From Bacillus sp. V3-13 (GTDB lineage: Bacteria > Bacillota > Bacilli > Bacillales > Cytobacillaceae): a DNA stretch of 64,000 nt. A model generated the notes under the pieces. The model did no database searches. It was given only the letters and a program-made list of their open reading frames with translations, and was not told the origin of the DNA. This document shows, piece after piece, positions 43,247-52,797 of this stretch. The stretch's first letter is position 1. Each line of letters opens with the position of its first letter. A program made the position numbers and the translations under genes. The stretch is from contig NZ_PGUZ01000022.1 in NCBI RefSeq assembly GCF_002860165.1, forward strand, positions 44,860 through 108,859, read 5' to 3'.

Positions 43247-44563
43247 TTGCCGGTCAATGAGCTGGCACATCATCATCGCCTTGCCGACAAGCATTCCCTC
43301 GTTAAAGACTTCGACATCGACTTTCCCAAATTTCCTTCCGACTTCAAGAACTTTCGGGTAAATCTCGATAACGCTGTCTATTTGCACAGGCTTGATAAAG
43401 TATATGGTCATATTTTCAACAACCATGTCCCCTTTTTTATAGCCCCTTAGAAACCGGTTCGCTGCTTCGGACACAATCGTCGTAAAAACTCCATACGAGA
43501 TCGTCCCGAGATGGTTCGTCATCTGCGGGGTAACCTCACAGCGGTAAACATCGTCGCCCTTCGTTTTTCCTTTTATTAACACAAGCTGGTTTGTGACAAT
43601 ATCATCAATCGTTTCACCGACCTGGGGCTGGCGCTGGACCATTTGCAGCGCTTTTAGCACATCCTGCCTGCTGATAATCCCCTCAAGCTTGTTTCCGTCA
43701 TCGACAACCGGGAGCATTTCAATGCCTTCCCATACCATCATATGCGCCGACGATGCCACGCTTGTTTTTCCACTGACCGTCATCGGGCTTTTTGTCATAA
43801 TTTTATCGATCGGGGTGTCGGGGCTGTGGCCGAGGATATCTTTGGAAGTCACGATCCCCTGCACCTTCATATTGTGGTCGACAACCGGGAAACGGCCGTG
43901 CTGCGTCGCCTGGTTATGCTTATGCCAATCAGAAACTTTTTCATCCGTTCTTAAAAATATCGTTTCCTGAAGCGGAGTTAAAATATCTTCCACAAGGACA
44001 ATTTCCTTTTTAATTAACTGGTCATAAATGGCCCGGTTGATCATCGTCGCCACCGTAAATGTATCATAGCTGCTTGAAATGATCGGAAGCTGCAATTCAT
44101 CGGCAAGCTTTTTGACATCTTCATCCGTATCAAAACCGCCTGTTATTAAAACGGCTGCGCCCGCTTTTAAAGCATGCTCGTGCGCTCTCGTCCGATTGCC
44201 GACAATCAGCAGGTTGCCTGCCCCTGTATAGCGCATCATCGCGTCAAGCTTCATCGCACCAATGACAAATTTATTAAGCGTCTTATGTAAGCCGGCTCTC
44301 CCCCCCAGAACCTGGCCATCAACAATATTGACCACTTCCGCATATGTGAGCTTTTCAATGTTTTCTTTTTTCTTGCGCTCAATGCGGATTGTCCCGACCC
44401 GTTCGATCGTGCTGACATAGCCTTTGTTCTCGGCATCCTTGATCGCCCTGTACGCTGTGCCTTCACTGACAGCGAGCGCCTTGGCGATCTGGCGGACAGA
44501 AATTTTTTCACCGACCGGAAGCTCATCGATATATTGCAGTATTTGTTCATGCTTTGTTGTCAA
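43244..44563 (-). CDS. ytoI: YtoI, HTH-DRTGG-CBS-hotdog protein
   Basis: 439 aa. N-terminal helix-turn-helix (A-L-A-V-S-E-G-T-A-Y-R-A-I), DRTGG domain (about 70-180), two CBS motifs (about 190-310, adenine nucleotide-binding type), and a C-terminal thioesterase-like hotdog domain. Likely a nucleotide-sensing regulator, but the targets are unknown. TTG 44563 (L-T-T-K-H-E-Q-I) fits the family and the GAGGG spacing; GTG 44572 is too close. The stop codon TAA is the first triplet of repeat copy D. Confidence 0.9.
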   Translation of the reverse strand: MTTKHEQILQYIDELPVGEKISVRQIAKALAVSEGTAYRAIKDAENKGYVSTIERVGTIRIERKKKENIEKLTYAEVVNIVDGQVLGGRAGLHKTLNKFVIGAMKLDAMMRYTGAGNLLIVGNRTRAHEHALKAGAAVLITGGFDTDEDVKKLADELQLPIISSSYDTFTVATMINRAIYDQLIKKEIVLVEDILTPLQETIFLRTDEKVSDWHKHNQATQHGRFPVVDHNMKVQGIVTSKDILGHSPDTPIDKIMTKSPMTVSGKTSVASSAHMMVWEGIEMLPVVDDGNKLEGIISRQDVLKALQMVQRQPQVGETIDDIVTNQLVLIKGKTKGDDVYRCEVTPQMTNHLGTISYGVFTTIVSEAANRFLRGYKKGDMVVENMTIYFIKPVQIDSVIEIYPKVLEVGRKFGKVDVEVFNEGMLVGKAMMMCQLIDRQ

Positions 44564-44693
44564 GACCTTCACCCTCTATAAAAATTTCCGCGGATTGTCC
44601 TAGAAAATTTTTCTTTTCTTTTATTATAAGGTCTTTACACCCATGAATACAATTCGATATGCAAGCTTCCGGTAAAAATGTCATCGAACAGTC

Positions 44694-44942
44694 TTAACTC
44701 CCGTAAGAGCGGATTTTCTTTTTCGCCCCTTTAGATCCGGAAAAATGCCGGTTTCCCTGCTGTTTTATTGGAGCATGCATAAGCGCGGTTAAATTGCCGG
44801 CAATCACAAAAAGCGCGAACACGAGCCAGCTTACTGCAAACCGCCCTTCCAGGCCCCCGGCAAACACAGAAAGGCGCGGAACTGCGATATAGAGAAGCAA
44901 GCCGCCCGCCAATAAACAAAACAAGTATCGGTTCTTTTTCAC
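44694..44942 (-). CDS. Small membrane protein, unknown
   Basis: 82 aa with two predicted membrane helices (about 6-28 and 36-55) and a basic, hydrophilic C-terminal tail ending K-G-A-K-K-K-I-R-S. GTG 44942 has GGAGG seven bases upstream, which supports a real gene. I do not recognise a family. It lies between ytkL and ytoI on the same strand, 81 nt from ytkL's start-distal side. No terminator is obvious after it. Confidence 0.65.
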   Translation of the reverse strand: MKKNRYLFCLLAGGLLLYIAVPRLSVFAGGLEGRFAVSWLVFALFVIAGNLTALMHAPIKQQGNRHFSGSKGAKKKIRSYGS

Positions 44943-45023
44943 GTTTGTCCCTCCTCTTGTTTCATTTTTATGCTTACATAGATAAAAAAAGGACAGTTCA
45001 GACTCTGTGCTTTTTATTATTGC

Positions 45024-45704
45024 CTAAAGTTCGAGCGAGTCTCCTGCTTGTAATACCCTCCCTTCCTGGCCCTCAAGCATACTGATAAAACGCCCGGGGT
45101 CCTGCTTGATCGGCGGGAAGGTATTATAGTGAATCGGTACAACCAATTTCGGATTTAGCAGCTTTGCTGCATAGGCGGCATCCTCAGGTCCCATCGTAAA
45201 GTTATCACCGATCGGCAGGAAGGCAACGTCGGCCGGATGGCGTTCGCCAATTAATTTCATATCTGAGAATAAAGCGGTGTCTCCGGCATGGTAAATCGTT
45301 TTGCCTTCCGCCATAAACAAAATCCCGGCAGGCATGCCAAGATAGATGATTTCCTTGTTGTCCGTCTCCAGGCTTGACCCGTGGAAAGCCTGGGTCAATT
45401 TGACTTTGCCAAAATCAAACTCGTATGCGCCGCCAATATGCATCCCATGTGCTTCAATACCTTGCCAGCTTAAGTATGTAGCAATTTCAGCGTTTGCCAC
45501 GACCAACGAATTGTTTTTCTTCGCCAATTCAACCGTATCGCCGAAATGGTCACCATGGCCGTGAGTTAACAAAATAACATCGGGCTTTACATCGTCCACC
45601 TTCAAATCAGTTAAGCCATTCCCGTTTATGAATGGGTCAATCAAGATCGTTTTATGATTGGTTTCAATTTTAACAACGGAATGTCCATGATAGGATACTT
45701 TCAT
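45024..45704 (-). CDS. ytkL: UPF0173 metal-dependent hydrolase YtkL
   Basis: 226 aa, a compact metallo-beta-lactamase fold with the zinc-binding H-G-H-G-D-H motif near residue 53 and a further Asp and His toward the C-terminus. Begins M-K-V-S-Y-H-G-H-S, diagnostic for UPF0173/YtkL. Substrate unknown. Divergent from the Xaa-Pro peptidase gene. Confidence 0.93.
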   Translation of the reverse strand: MKVSYHGHSVVKIETNHKTILIDPFINGNGLTDLKVDDVKPDVILLTHGHGDHFGDTVELAKKNNSLVVANAEIATYLSWQGIEAHGMHIGGAYEFDFGKVKLTQAFHGSSLETDNKEIIYLGMPAGILFMAEGKTIYHAGDTALFSDMKLIGERHPADVAFLPIGDNFTMGPEDAAYAAKLLNPKLVVPIHYNTFPPIKQDPGRFISMLEGQEGRVLQAGDSLEL

Positions 45705-45869
45705 TTTTCCTGGCCCCTTTCAAAAAAATTCATAATATTACTTTCAACAAAATCAAAACTGATTCCTGCCTCGTTTTTCTTTTTACCCATAAGCGCAGAA
45801 ATCTAAAAGTTTACTTTCTGCATCTGTCTTGCTAACCTAAAACTATGAGAGACAGAAAGGGGTATGGCC

Positions 45870-46967
45870 ATGAACAGGCGATTGCAGAAACTGGCAGAGT
45901 GGATGAAAGAAAACGAGGTTCACGCAAGTTTACTAACGTCCCCGGAAAATGTTTTTTATTTGAGCGGGTTTAACTGCGAACCTCACGAACGGGTGCTGGC
46001 ACTCGCGGTTTTTCAGGACGAAGAACCATTCCTCGTTTGTCCCGCAATGGAAACGGAGGAGGCAAAGCGCTCTGGCTGGGAAGGCGAAATCATCGGCTAC
46101 AGCGATATTGACCGCCCGTGGGAAATGGTTCAAAACGCGATTGGCGCGCGGAAACTGGCTGTTCGCAAAGCGGCGATTGAAAAGGAGCATATGAACGTAG
46201 AACGCTTTGAGATTTTGTCACAAATGTTTCCTAAAGCGAAATTCATTTCAGCTGAAGAAAAAATGAGAGTCCTGCGGATGATCAAGGATGAAAAAGAATT
46301 GGGCAAAATTCGCGAAGCATGCGAGCTGGCCGATTTCGCCATCGAAACAGGTGTGCAGGAAATTAAAGAAGGCAAAACCGAGCTTGAGATTCTTGCAGCC
46401 GTCGAATATGCCCTTAAGAAAAAAGGCGTGACAAAGATGTCATTCGCGACGACCGTGTTGACAGGTGCGAATGCAACGTCACCGCATGGAACTCCGGGAA
46501 TGGCAAAAGTGAAAAAAGGAGATTTCGTCCTTTTTGACCTTGGAGTAGTCGTCGACGGCTATTGTTCCGATATCACGAGAACCGTCGCCTTTGGAGAGAT
46601 CAGCGAAAAACAGCAGAAAATATATGAGACCGTGCTTCGCGCCCAGTTGGCAGCAGTTGCCGCCAGCAAACCGGGTGCGACCGCTTCACAGATTGATTTG
46701 GCAGCCCGATCGATGATTGCCGATGCTGGTTACGGACAGTTTTTCCCGCACCGGCTTGGCCATGGCCTCGGAATAAGCGTCCATGAATACCCATCCTTAA
46801 CCGAAACGAATCCGCTTCTTCTTGAAGAAGGAATGGTCTTCACGATTGAACCGGGGATTTATGTTCCTGGTGTTGCCGGAGTCAGAATTGAGGATGACGC
46901 CGTGATCACTGCAGATGGAGCCGAAATCTTGACAAAGTTCCCGAAGGAGCTGCAGATCGTCAAATAA
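45870..46967 (+). CDS. pepQ: Xaa-Pro peptidase (M24 family)
   Basis: 365 aa: creatinase-like N-terminal domain (1-125) and pita-bread catalytic domain with metal ligands in F-D-L-G-x-x-x-D-G-Y-C-S-D-I-T, G-H-G-L-G, E-P-G-I-Y and R-I-E-D-D. It cleaves dipeptides or N-terminal residues before proline. It resembles B. subtilis YkvY over its whole length. ATG 45870 is preferred to ATG 45864, which touches the AAAGGGG. Monocistronic, ending at a terminator shared with ald. Confidence 0.9.
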   Translation: MNRRLQKLAEWMKENEVHASLLTSPENVFYLSGFNCEPHERVLALAVFQDEEPFLVCPAMETEEAKRSGWEGEIIGYSDIDRPWEMVQNAIGARKLAVRKAAIEKEHMNVERFEILSQMFPKAKFISAEEKMRVLRMIKDEKELGKIREACELADFAIETGVQEIKEGKTELEILAAVEYALKKKGVTKMSFATTVLTGANATSPHGTPGMAKVKKGDFVLFDLGVVVDGYCSDITRTVAFGEISEKQQKIYETVLRAQLAAVAASKPGATASQIDLAARSMIADAGYGQFFPHRLGHGLGISVHEYPSLTETNPLLLEEGMVFTIEPGIYVPGVAGVRIEDDAVITADGAEILTKFPKELQIVK

Positions 46968-47000
46968 ACAGGCGGCATTCGATTGATTGCTGCTGTAATA

Positions 47001-47037
47001 AAGAAAAACCCGGGCTTGTCCGGGTTTTTCTTTTTTT
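47001..47037. terminator. Terminator between pepQ and ald
   Basis: A 13-bp perfect stem (47001-47013 / 47020-47032) with A-rich and T-rich flanks. On the plus strand it is followed by more T residues; on the minus strand, ald would also meet a U-rich stretch, so it is probably bidirectional. Confidence 0.88.
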
Positions 47038-47053
47038 CATCGGCATATACTTT

Positions 47054-48175
47054 TTAAAGTTGCTCAAGCAGTGTTTTTGTATTTGAATATTCAAGGTTAT
47101 GTGCTTCAGCCACAGCCTGATACGTTACATAGCCAGCGAGCGTATTGATCCCTTTCAGCAAGGCCCCATTATCAAGGCACGCTTGTTTGTACCCTTTATT
47201 TGCGATTTGGATCGCATACGGTACGGTCACATTCGTCAGCGCAATGGTCGAAGTGCGCGGCACCGCCCCCGGCATATTGGCGACAGCGTAGTGAACAACA
47301 CCATGCTTTTCATAAGTAGGATTGTCATGAGTTGTAATTCTGTCAGTTGTTTCAAAAATCCCGCCCTGGTCAATCGCAATGTCAACAACCACTGCACCAG
47401 GCTTCATCGATTGGATCATTTCCTCTGAAACGAGCTTTGGCGCCTTTGCCCCTGGAATTAATACCGCACCGATCACGAGATCCGAATCTTTGACCGCTTC
47501 CGCAATATTGTAAGGGTTGGACATGAGGGTTGTGACATCTGTTCCGAAAATATCGTCCAATTGGCGCAGACGCTCCGGATTCAAATCGATCATCGTCACC
47601 TTTGCCCCGAGGCCAATCGCCATTTTCGCAGCATTTGTCCCGGCAACGCCCCCTCCGATAATCGTCACCTTGCCTCTTTGCACACCGGGAACGCCGGAAA
47701 GAAGAATCCCCATTCCGCCATTTACTTTTTCTAAAAATTGCGCGCCAATCTGCGGTGCCATTCTTCCGGCAACCTCGCTCATCGGCGTCAATAAAGGAAG
47801 CGCCCCATTTGGAAGCTGCACGGTTTCATAAGCGAGCCCGATTACTTTATTTTCGATCAGCGCTTTTGTCAGCTCCGGTTCAGGTGCCAAATGCAAATAT
47901 GTAAATAAAATTAATCCTTCACGAAAATAACGGTACTCACTCGGCAGCGGTTCTTTCACCTTCATGACCATATCCATCGACCATGCTTCCTCGGCTGTAT
48001 TCACAATCTTTGCTCCGGCAGCAACGTAATCCTCATCAGTGAAACCTGAGCCTGCACCGGCATTTTTTTCAATATATACTTCATGGCCAAAATTAATGAG
48101 ATTAACTGTTCCTGCTGGTGTCATCGCCACGCGGTTTTCATTGTTTTTGAGTTCTGCTGGCACTCCGATTCGCAT
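47054..48175 (-). CDS. ald: Alanine dehydrogenase
   Basis: 373 aa. N-terminal [15 protein letters not shown], catalytic Lys/His region in H-L-A-P-E-P-E-L, and NAD-binding G-G-G-V-A-G-T-N-A. It interconverts alanine and pyruvate plus ammonia; in B. subtilis it supports alanine use and sporulation. GGGAGG precedes ATG 48175. Divergent from the UspA gene. Confidence 0.97.
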   Translation of the reverse strand: MRIGVPAELKNNENRVAMTPAGTVNLINFGHEVYIEKNAGAGSGFTDEDYVAAGAKIVNTAEEAWSMDMVMKVKEPLPSEYRYFREGLILFTYLHLAPEPELTKALIENKVIGLAYETVQLPNGALPLLTPMSEVAGRMAPQIGAQFLEKVNGGMGILLSGVPGVQRGKVTIIGGGVAGTNAAKMAIGLGAKVTMIDLNPERLRQLDDIFGTDVTTLMSNPYNIAEAVKDSDLVIGAVLIPGAKAPKLVSEEMIQSMKPGAVVVDIAIDQGGIFETTDRITTHDNPTYEKHGVVHYAVANMPGAVPRTSTIALTNVTVPYAIQIANKGYKQACLDNGALLKGINTLAGYVTYQAVAEAHNLEYSNTKTLLEQL

Positions 48176-48440
48176 TATTCAAACCTCCCATAATATCTTC
48201 AGACCGAAAAGATTATCTAAGCAGTTACTAATATAACACCTTTTTATAAGAAAGAGGAAGAAAAATTTCCCTCTAATGATCAGACTTTTTGGAAATTCCG
48301 CATCTTGAACTGACCCCGGCGAACAGGTCGGAACCCGCTTGTTCAGCAAAAAAACCGCTTGTCCCCAATATTGTTCGTTTTTTTGCTACAGATATTCACA
48401 GCGAAAATATTGTATAATTAAGGCAAAGGAGGAGAGGACA

Positions 48441-48893
48441 ATGAAACTGGCGTATAAAAATATTTTAGTAGCCGTTGACGGTTCCAAAGAAGCGGAATGG
48501 GCTTTTAAAAAATCGATTGAGATTGCCAAAAGAAACAATGCTTCCCTCATTTTAGCTCATATCATTGATACAAGAACCTTCGCCACTGTAGAAGCGTATG
48601 ATCGGGCAATCGCGGAAAGGGCACAGCTTTTTGCCGAAGAGCTTTTGAAAAATTACCAGCAGCGGGCTTTGGATGCCGGAGTCACAGATGTAAAATACGA
48701 AATAGATTATGGTTCACCGAAGGTTAAAATTCCGAAAGATGTTGCCAAAAAGCATCAGGCCGACTTAATTATTTGCGGTGCAACCGGGTTAAATGCGGTT
48801 GAACGCTTCCTGATCGGCAGTGTTTCAGAGCATATTACCCGCTATGCAGCTTGTGATGTCCTTGTTGTTCGAACCGAAAAAGGTCTGGATTAA
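48441..48893 (+). CDS. Universal stress protein UspA family
   Basis: 150 aa, one Usp domain. N-terminal K-N-I-L-V-A-V-D-G-S and the C-terminal nucleotide-binding motif G-A-T-G-L-N-A-V-E-R-F-L-I-G-S-V-S fit the ATP-binding subgroup. Cytosolic; role in stress survival is inferred from the family. ATG 48441 follows AAAGGAGGAG; the longer frame from 48339 begins in the promoter region (TATAAT at 48413-48418). Confidence 0.93.
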   Translation: MKLAYKNILVAVDGSKEAEWAFKKSIEIAKRNNASLILAHIIDTRTFATVEAYDRAIAERAQLFAEELLKNYQQRALDAGVTDVKYEIDYGSPKVKIPKDVAKKHQADLIICGATGLNAVERFLIGSVSEHITRYAACDVLVVRTEKGLD

Positions 48894-48942
48894 ATACTAG
48901 TGTAATATTATCATTTTTACCTTAATGTCAGCAGATAAAACC

Positions 48943-48977
48943 AAAAGCACGCAGCCACTAGCGGCACGCGTGCTCTT
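48943..48977 (-). terminator. argGH terminator
   Basis: AGCACGC/GCGTGCT stem (48946-48952 / 48968-48974) with an inner GCC/GGC extension and a short U-tract on the minus strand. The argH stop codon (48958-48960) lies inside the hairpin. Confidence 0.75.
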
Positions 48978-50352
48978 TTATTTCCAAAATCAGCTTTGCT
49001 TTTTCAATCGCTTTTTGCACCTGTTCAAATCCTGTCCCGCCGGCGCTGTTGCGACGCTTGACGGCCGTGTATGGATCAAGGGCGCTATAAATATCTTCTT
49101 CAAATAGTTGGTTTGCTTCTTTGAACGTTTCGAGCGGCAAATCGGCAAGGAAGCAGCCTTTTTCAACACAGGCAAGAACCAATTTTCCAACCACCTCATG
49201 TGCCTCCCGGAATGGCAGACCTTTATCCGCCAAATAATCGGCAAGCTCGGTTGCATTGGAAAAATCATTTTTTACGGATTTTTCCATCACTTCGGTATTG
49301 ACCTTCAGCGTCTTCATCATGCCGGCAAATATCTTTAATGAACCGGTAACCGTCGTCACCGTGTCAAACATTCCTTCTTTGTCTTCCTGCATATCCTTAT
49401 TATAAGCGAGCGGCAGCCCTTTTAAGACCGTCAACAGCCCGATTAGGTTTCCATATACCCGGCCAGTTTTCCCGCGTACCAACTCTGCCATGTCAGGATT
49501 TTTCTTTTGCGGCATAATACTGCTTCCTGTGGCAAATGCGTCGTCCAATTCGATAAACTTGAATTCCTGGCTCGCCCAAAAAATAATTTCTTCGCTTAAT
49601 CGGGACAAATGCATCATTAAAATGGAGCTTGTTGATAAAAATTCAACGATAAAATCGCGGTCGCTGACGGCATCAAGGCTGTTTTCATAAATTGCGTCGA
49701 AACCGAGCAGCTCGGCACTGTAATAGCGGTCGATCGGAAAAGTCGTGCCTGCCAGTGCACCGGCTCCGAGCGGCGATATATTAATCCTTTTTAAGCTTTC
49801 CTCATAGCGCTGTTTATCCCGTTCAAGCATCCAAAAATACGCCATTAAATGGTGCCCGAAAGAAATCGGCTGGGCCCTTTGCAGGTGTGTGTAGCCCGGC
49901 ATAATTGTTTCAACATGCGCCTCGGCTTTTTCGACGAGCTCCTTCTGCATTTCGATAATTAATTCAATGACCACTTCCGTTTGCGTGCGCAAAAATAAGT
50001 GCATATCGGTGGCAACCTGGTCATTGCGGCTTCTGGCCGTATGAAGTTTGCCTCCGACGGCGCCAATTTCCTCCGTGAGCAGGCTTTCGAGATTTAAATG
50101 AATATCCTCCAATTTCACTGAGAAAGGAAGCTCGTTTTTGCCGGCCTTTTCCTTTAAGTTTAGCAGCCCCTTTTTAATGAGCCCGCCTTCCTGTTCGGTT
50201 AAAATTCCGCATTTCGAAAGCATCTCTGCATGCGCAATGCTTCCGTCTATATCTTCGTTTACGAGCTGATGGTCGAAAGAGATCGATGCGCCAAACTCAT
50301 CGACCCACTCCTCGGCACTTTTTGTAAATCTTCCGCCCCACAGTTTTTTCAC
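48958..50352 (-). CDS. argH: Argininosuccinate lyase
   Basis: 464 aa. Fumarase-fold enzyme with the signature loop [12 protein letters not shown] and the N-terminal L-W-G-G-R-F. It releases arginine and fumarate from argininosuccinate. GTG 50352 overlaps the argG stop (GTGA), so the start is set by coupling and by the family N-terminus V-K-K-L-W-G-G-R-F. Second gene of argG-argH. Confidence 0.97.
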   Translation of the reverse strand: MKKLWGGRFTKSAEEWVDEFGASISFDHQLVNEDIDGSIAHAEMLSKCGILTEQEGGLIKKGLLNLKEKAGKNELPFSVKLEDIHLNLESLLTEEIGAVGGKLHTARSRNDQVATDMHLFLRTQTEVVIELIIEMQKELVEKAEAHVETIMPGYTHLQRAQPISFGHHLMAYFWMLERDKQRYEESLKRINISPLGAGALAGTTFPIDRYYSAELLGFDAIYENSLDAVSDRDFIVEFLSTSSILMMHLSRLSEEIIFWASQEFKFIELDDAFATGSSIMPQKKNPDMAELVRGKTGRVYGNLIGLLTVLKGLPLAYNKDMQEDKEGMFDTVTTVTGSLKIFAGMMKTLKVNTEVMEKSVKNDFSNATELADYLADKGLPFREAHEVVGKLVLACVEKGCFLADLPLETFKEANQLFEEDIYSALDPYTAVKRRNSAGGTGFEQVQKAIEKAKLILEIKEHACR

Positions 50353-51554
50353 ACAGTCACCTTCTTGTTTTGCACAATGCTTTGTACTTTTGTTGGCAAG
50401 CCCCATAGCTTGATAAACCCTACGGCCGCTGTATGGTCAAACTCGTCCTCCGCCGTATAGGTAGCCAGCTTCTCATCGTAGAGCGAATAAGGAGATTTTC
50501 TGCCTTCAACAATCGCATGTCCTTTGAAAAGCTTGACACGGACAGTCCCGGTAACATGCTCCTGGGTTTCTTTCAAAAACGCTTCAAGGGCACCTTTTAA
50601 AGGAGAGAACCAGAGACCCTCATACACGAGCTCAGTCATTTTTTTCTCAATCACCGGTTTGAAATGGGCAACTTCCTTCACAAGTGTCAAGTCTTCCAGC
50701 TCTTTATGCGCTTTAATTAATGTAATCGCAGCGGGACATTCATACACTTCCCTCGATTTGATGCCGACCAGACGATTTTCAACATGATCGATTCTGCCGA
50801 CCCCGTGCTTTCCGGCCAGCTTATTTAATTGTAAAATAAGTTCGGATAATGAGTAGTGCTTTCCGTTCAGTGATACAGGAACTCCCTTATCAAAGCCGAT
50901 TTCCACTACGTCAGCTGTATCGGGCGCATCTTCAAGACTTGCTGTCAGCTCGTAAGCCTCCTCCGGCGGAGCCGCCCACGGATCTTCCAAAATGCCGCAT
51001 TCATTGCTTCTGCCCCAGAGGTTCTGGTCGATCGAGAATGGGCTGTCCAAGTCGATCGGAATCGGAATTCCTTTTTCTTTTGCATATTCAATTTCTTCTT
51101 CCCTCGACCAGCTCCACTCGCGGACTGGAGCCAATACTTTCAACTCCGGGTTCAACGCCTGAATCGCAACTTCAAACCTGACCTGGTCATTTCCTTTTCC
51201 TGTGCAGCCATGGGCAACTGCGACCGCACCTTCCTGCTCGGCAATTTCCACGAGCTTCGCGGCAATCAAAGGACGCGATAAAGCTGAGACGAGCGGATAT
51301 TTTCCTTCATATAAGGCATGAGCCTGCAAGGCGATCAGAGCATATTCCTTTGCAAATTCTTCTTTTGCATCAATCACGTATGACTGAACCGCACCAACCT
51401 GAAGCGCTTTTTGCTGGATAAATTCCAAATCCTTGCCTTCACCGACATCAAGGCAGCAGGCAACTACCGAATATCCCTGGTCCCCCAGCCACTTTATTGC
51501 GACAGATGTATCCAGGCCACCTGAATATGCAAGTACTACTTTTTGATTTGTCAT
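50349..51554 (-). CDS. argG: Argininosuccinate synthase
   Basis: 401 aa. ATP-pyrophosphatase P-loop A-Y-S-G-G-L-D-T-S at the N-terminus and citrulline/aspartate-binding [12 protein letters not shown]. It joins citrulline and aspartate. Upstream are a promoter (51625-51653) and two ARG-box-like sites, consistent with repression by ArgR/AhrC. First gene of argGH. Confidence 0.98.
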   Translation of the reverse strand: MTNQKVVLAYSGGLDTSVAIKWLGDQGYSVVACCLDVGEGKDLEFIQQKALQVGAVQSYVIDAKEEFAKEYALIALQAHALYEGKYPLVSALSRPLIAAKLVEIAEQEGAVAVAHGCTGKGNDQVRFEVAIQALNPELKVLAPVREWSWSREEEIEYAKEKGIPIPIDLDSPFSIDQNLWGRSNECGILEDPWAAPPEEAYELTASLEDAPDTADVVEIGFDKGVPVSLNGKHYSLSELILQLNKLAGKHGVGRIDHVENRLVGIKSREVYECPAAITLIKAHKELEDLTLVKEVAHFKPVIEKKMTELVYEGLWFSPLKGALEAFLKETQEHVTGTVRVKLFKGHAIVEGRKSPYSLYDEKLATYTAEDEFDHTAAVGFIKLWGLPTKVQSIVQNKKVTV

Positions 51555-51575
51555 AGAAGTTCCTCCTCTAAATCA

Positions 51576-51612
51576 ACGAATAAATATTCATTTAAATATA
51601 TTTTTATTCAAT
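51576..51612 (-). promoter_or_regulatory. ARG-box-like operators of argG
   Basis: Two AT-rich partial palindromes: AACGAATAAATATTCATT (51575-51592) and, on the minus strand, ATTGAATAAAAATATAT (51596-51612). Both resemble the ArgR/AhrC box (CATGAATAAAAATTCAWG). They lie about 6 to 40 bp downstream of the predicted start site. Confidence 0.6.
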
Positions 51613-51624
51613 CATCTGTTTTTC

Positions 51625-51653
51625 ACTTTACCAAGTTTTCGGTTACTTTTCAA
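51625..51653 (-). promoter_or_regulatory. argG promoter
   Basis: TTGAAA (51648-51653) and TAAAGT (51625-51630) on the minus strand with a 17-bp spacer, just upstream of the ARG-box-like sites. Confidence 0.6.
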
Positions 51654-51754
51654 TACTTATTCATCAATTTGTATAAAAATGATTTTAATTGATATGGAAG
51701 ACAGCAGGGGATTGTTGTAGAATGATAGCAATAACACTTCATGGAGGCTTTAAA

Positions 51755-52069
51755 ATGGATGATTTCTTTTCATTTAATCAAAGGCTGGGCATCCCCATAC
51801 CCGATGCTCATAAAAGCTGGAACACGTACAGTGAAGAAGAGCAACAATCAATTTTGCTGATATGGGAAAAAGTCAGGGGAAAAATCCCTGATCGAATCTC
51901 CGATTTGGAGGGCATCATCAATATAAAACAAGCAGCACTTTCCGATGAAAGCGACTTTAAGCGCTCCTGCCAGCTCAACAATGAGATTGCCGACCTCGCG
52001 TCGATCATTAATGATTTATGGCTCTGGTACCGCACCAACCAGGATATCTCAGGCAAGGTTCATCAATAA
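51755..52069 (+). CDS. Small helical cytosolic protein, unknown
   Basis: 104 aa, acidic, soluble and mostly helical, without cysteine-rich or membrane motifs apart from one Cys. Begins M-D-D-F-F-S-F-N-Q-R-L-G-I-P; GGAGG eight bases before ATG 51755 supports translation. I do not recognise the family. Its TAA stop (52067-52069) is the first triplet of repeat copy C, and the gene has no terminator of its own before the element. Confidence 0.65.
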   Translation: MDDFFSFNQRLGIPIPDAHKSWNTYSEEEQQSILLIWEKVRGKIPDRISDLEGIINIKQAALSDESDFKRSCQLNNEIADLASIINDLWLWYRTNQDISGKVHQ

Positions 52070-52237
52070 GAAAAGCGCAAGCGCCTTGGTCAGACCCGAC
52101 AAGCGCTGGAGGGCCTGACAGTGAAGTCGCTTTTTGACTTCATTGGCAGGACCGAAGCGACTCGAGGGGCTAGGCGCTGGAGCTGGACATCGAAACGCCC
52201 AACTATATTTAGAAACGTTTATACTTTCCTATAGCTC
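52067..52237 (+). repeat. Dispersed ~170-bp structured element, copy C
   Basis: Same as copies A and B except GACCC for GCCCC in the 5' part and CTCT for CTTA at the very end. It starts on the stop codon of the 104-aa gene and ends on the U-tract of the moaB terminator, so it fills the entire gap between two convergent genes. No ORF. Confidence 0.9.
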
Positions 52238-52270
52238 TAAAAAGACCTCTTCACTCTGAAGAGGCCTTTT
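52236..52270. terminator. moaB terminator, probably bidirectional
   Basis: A 14-bp stem with one mismatch (52240-52253 / 52257-52270), five U residues on the minus strand and TTTTAT on the plus strand. Confidence 0.85.
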
Positions 52271-52281
52271 ATCCATTCAAG

Positions 52282-52797
52282 CTATTTTAAATCCTTCCTA
52301 AGCTCTCTGACGACGTGCCCGAGTTCAGGCAAAATCAGCTTGTTCATCGCGAGCTTTACGGCGCCCGGGGATCCGGGCGTTGAAAAAACCGCCGTATCCC
52401 CGATCACTCCGGCAATCGCTCTTGAAAGAATCGCGGCTGATCCGATATCCTCCTGGTAGCTGAGCATTCGAAACAGCTCGCCAAATCCCGTTATTTCTTT
52501 ATCAAACAGCGCGCGAACCGTTTCAATCGTGACGTCCCGCTTCGCGATGCCAGTACCGCCATTTGTAATGACGACATCAACGGCGGTATTCCCGGCGCCT
52601 TTTAAAACTTCCGCACGAATCGGCTCCGCTTCATCTTTTACAATGGCGTAATCCACTATTGAATGACCGGACTCCTCAAGCAAATCGATGATTAACCGGC
52701 CGCTTTTATCCGTTTGTTCATCTCTTGTATCGCTGACGGTTATCACCATGCAGCGAACCTGCTTCGGCGCTTCCTTCTTATGTTCAGCTGTGCTCAT
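52282..52797 (-). CDS. moaB: Molybdenum cofactor biosynthesis protein MoaB
   Basis: 171 aa, MoCF-like fold with T-V-S-D-T-R, T-N-G-G-T-G-I and the S-T-P-G-S-P motif. It probably adenylates molybdopterin. GGAGCGGG lies before ATG 52797. The start overlaps the ecsC-like gene by 14 nt. No other Mo-cofactor gene is present in the window. Confidence 0.95.
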   Translation of the reverse strand: MSTAEHKKEAPKQVRCMVITVSDTRDEQTDKSGRLIIDLLEESGHSIVDYAIVKDEAEPIRAEVLKGAGNTAVDVVITNGGTGIAKRDVTIETVRALFDKEITGFGELFRMLSYQEDIGSAAILSRAIAGVIGDTAVFSTPGSPGAVKLAMNKLILPELGHVVRELRKDLK

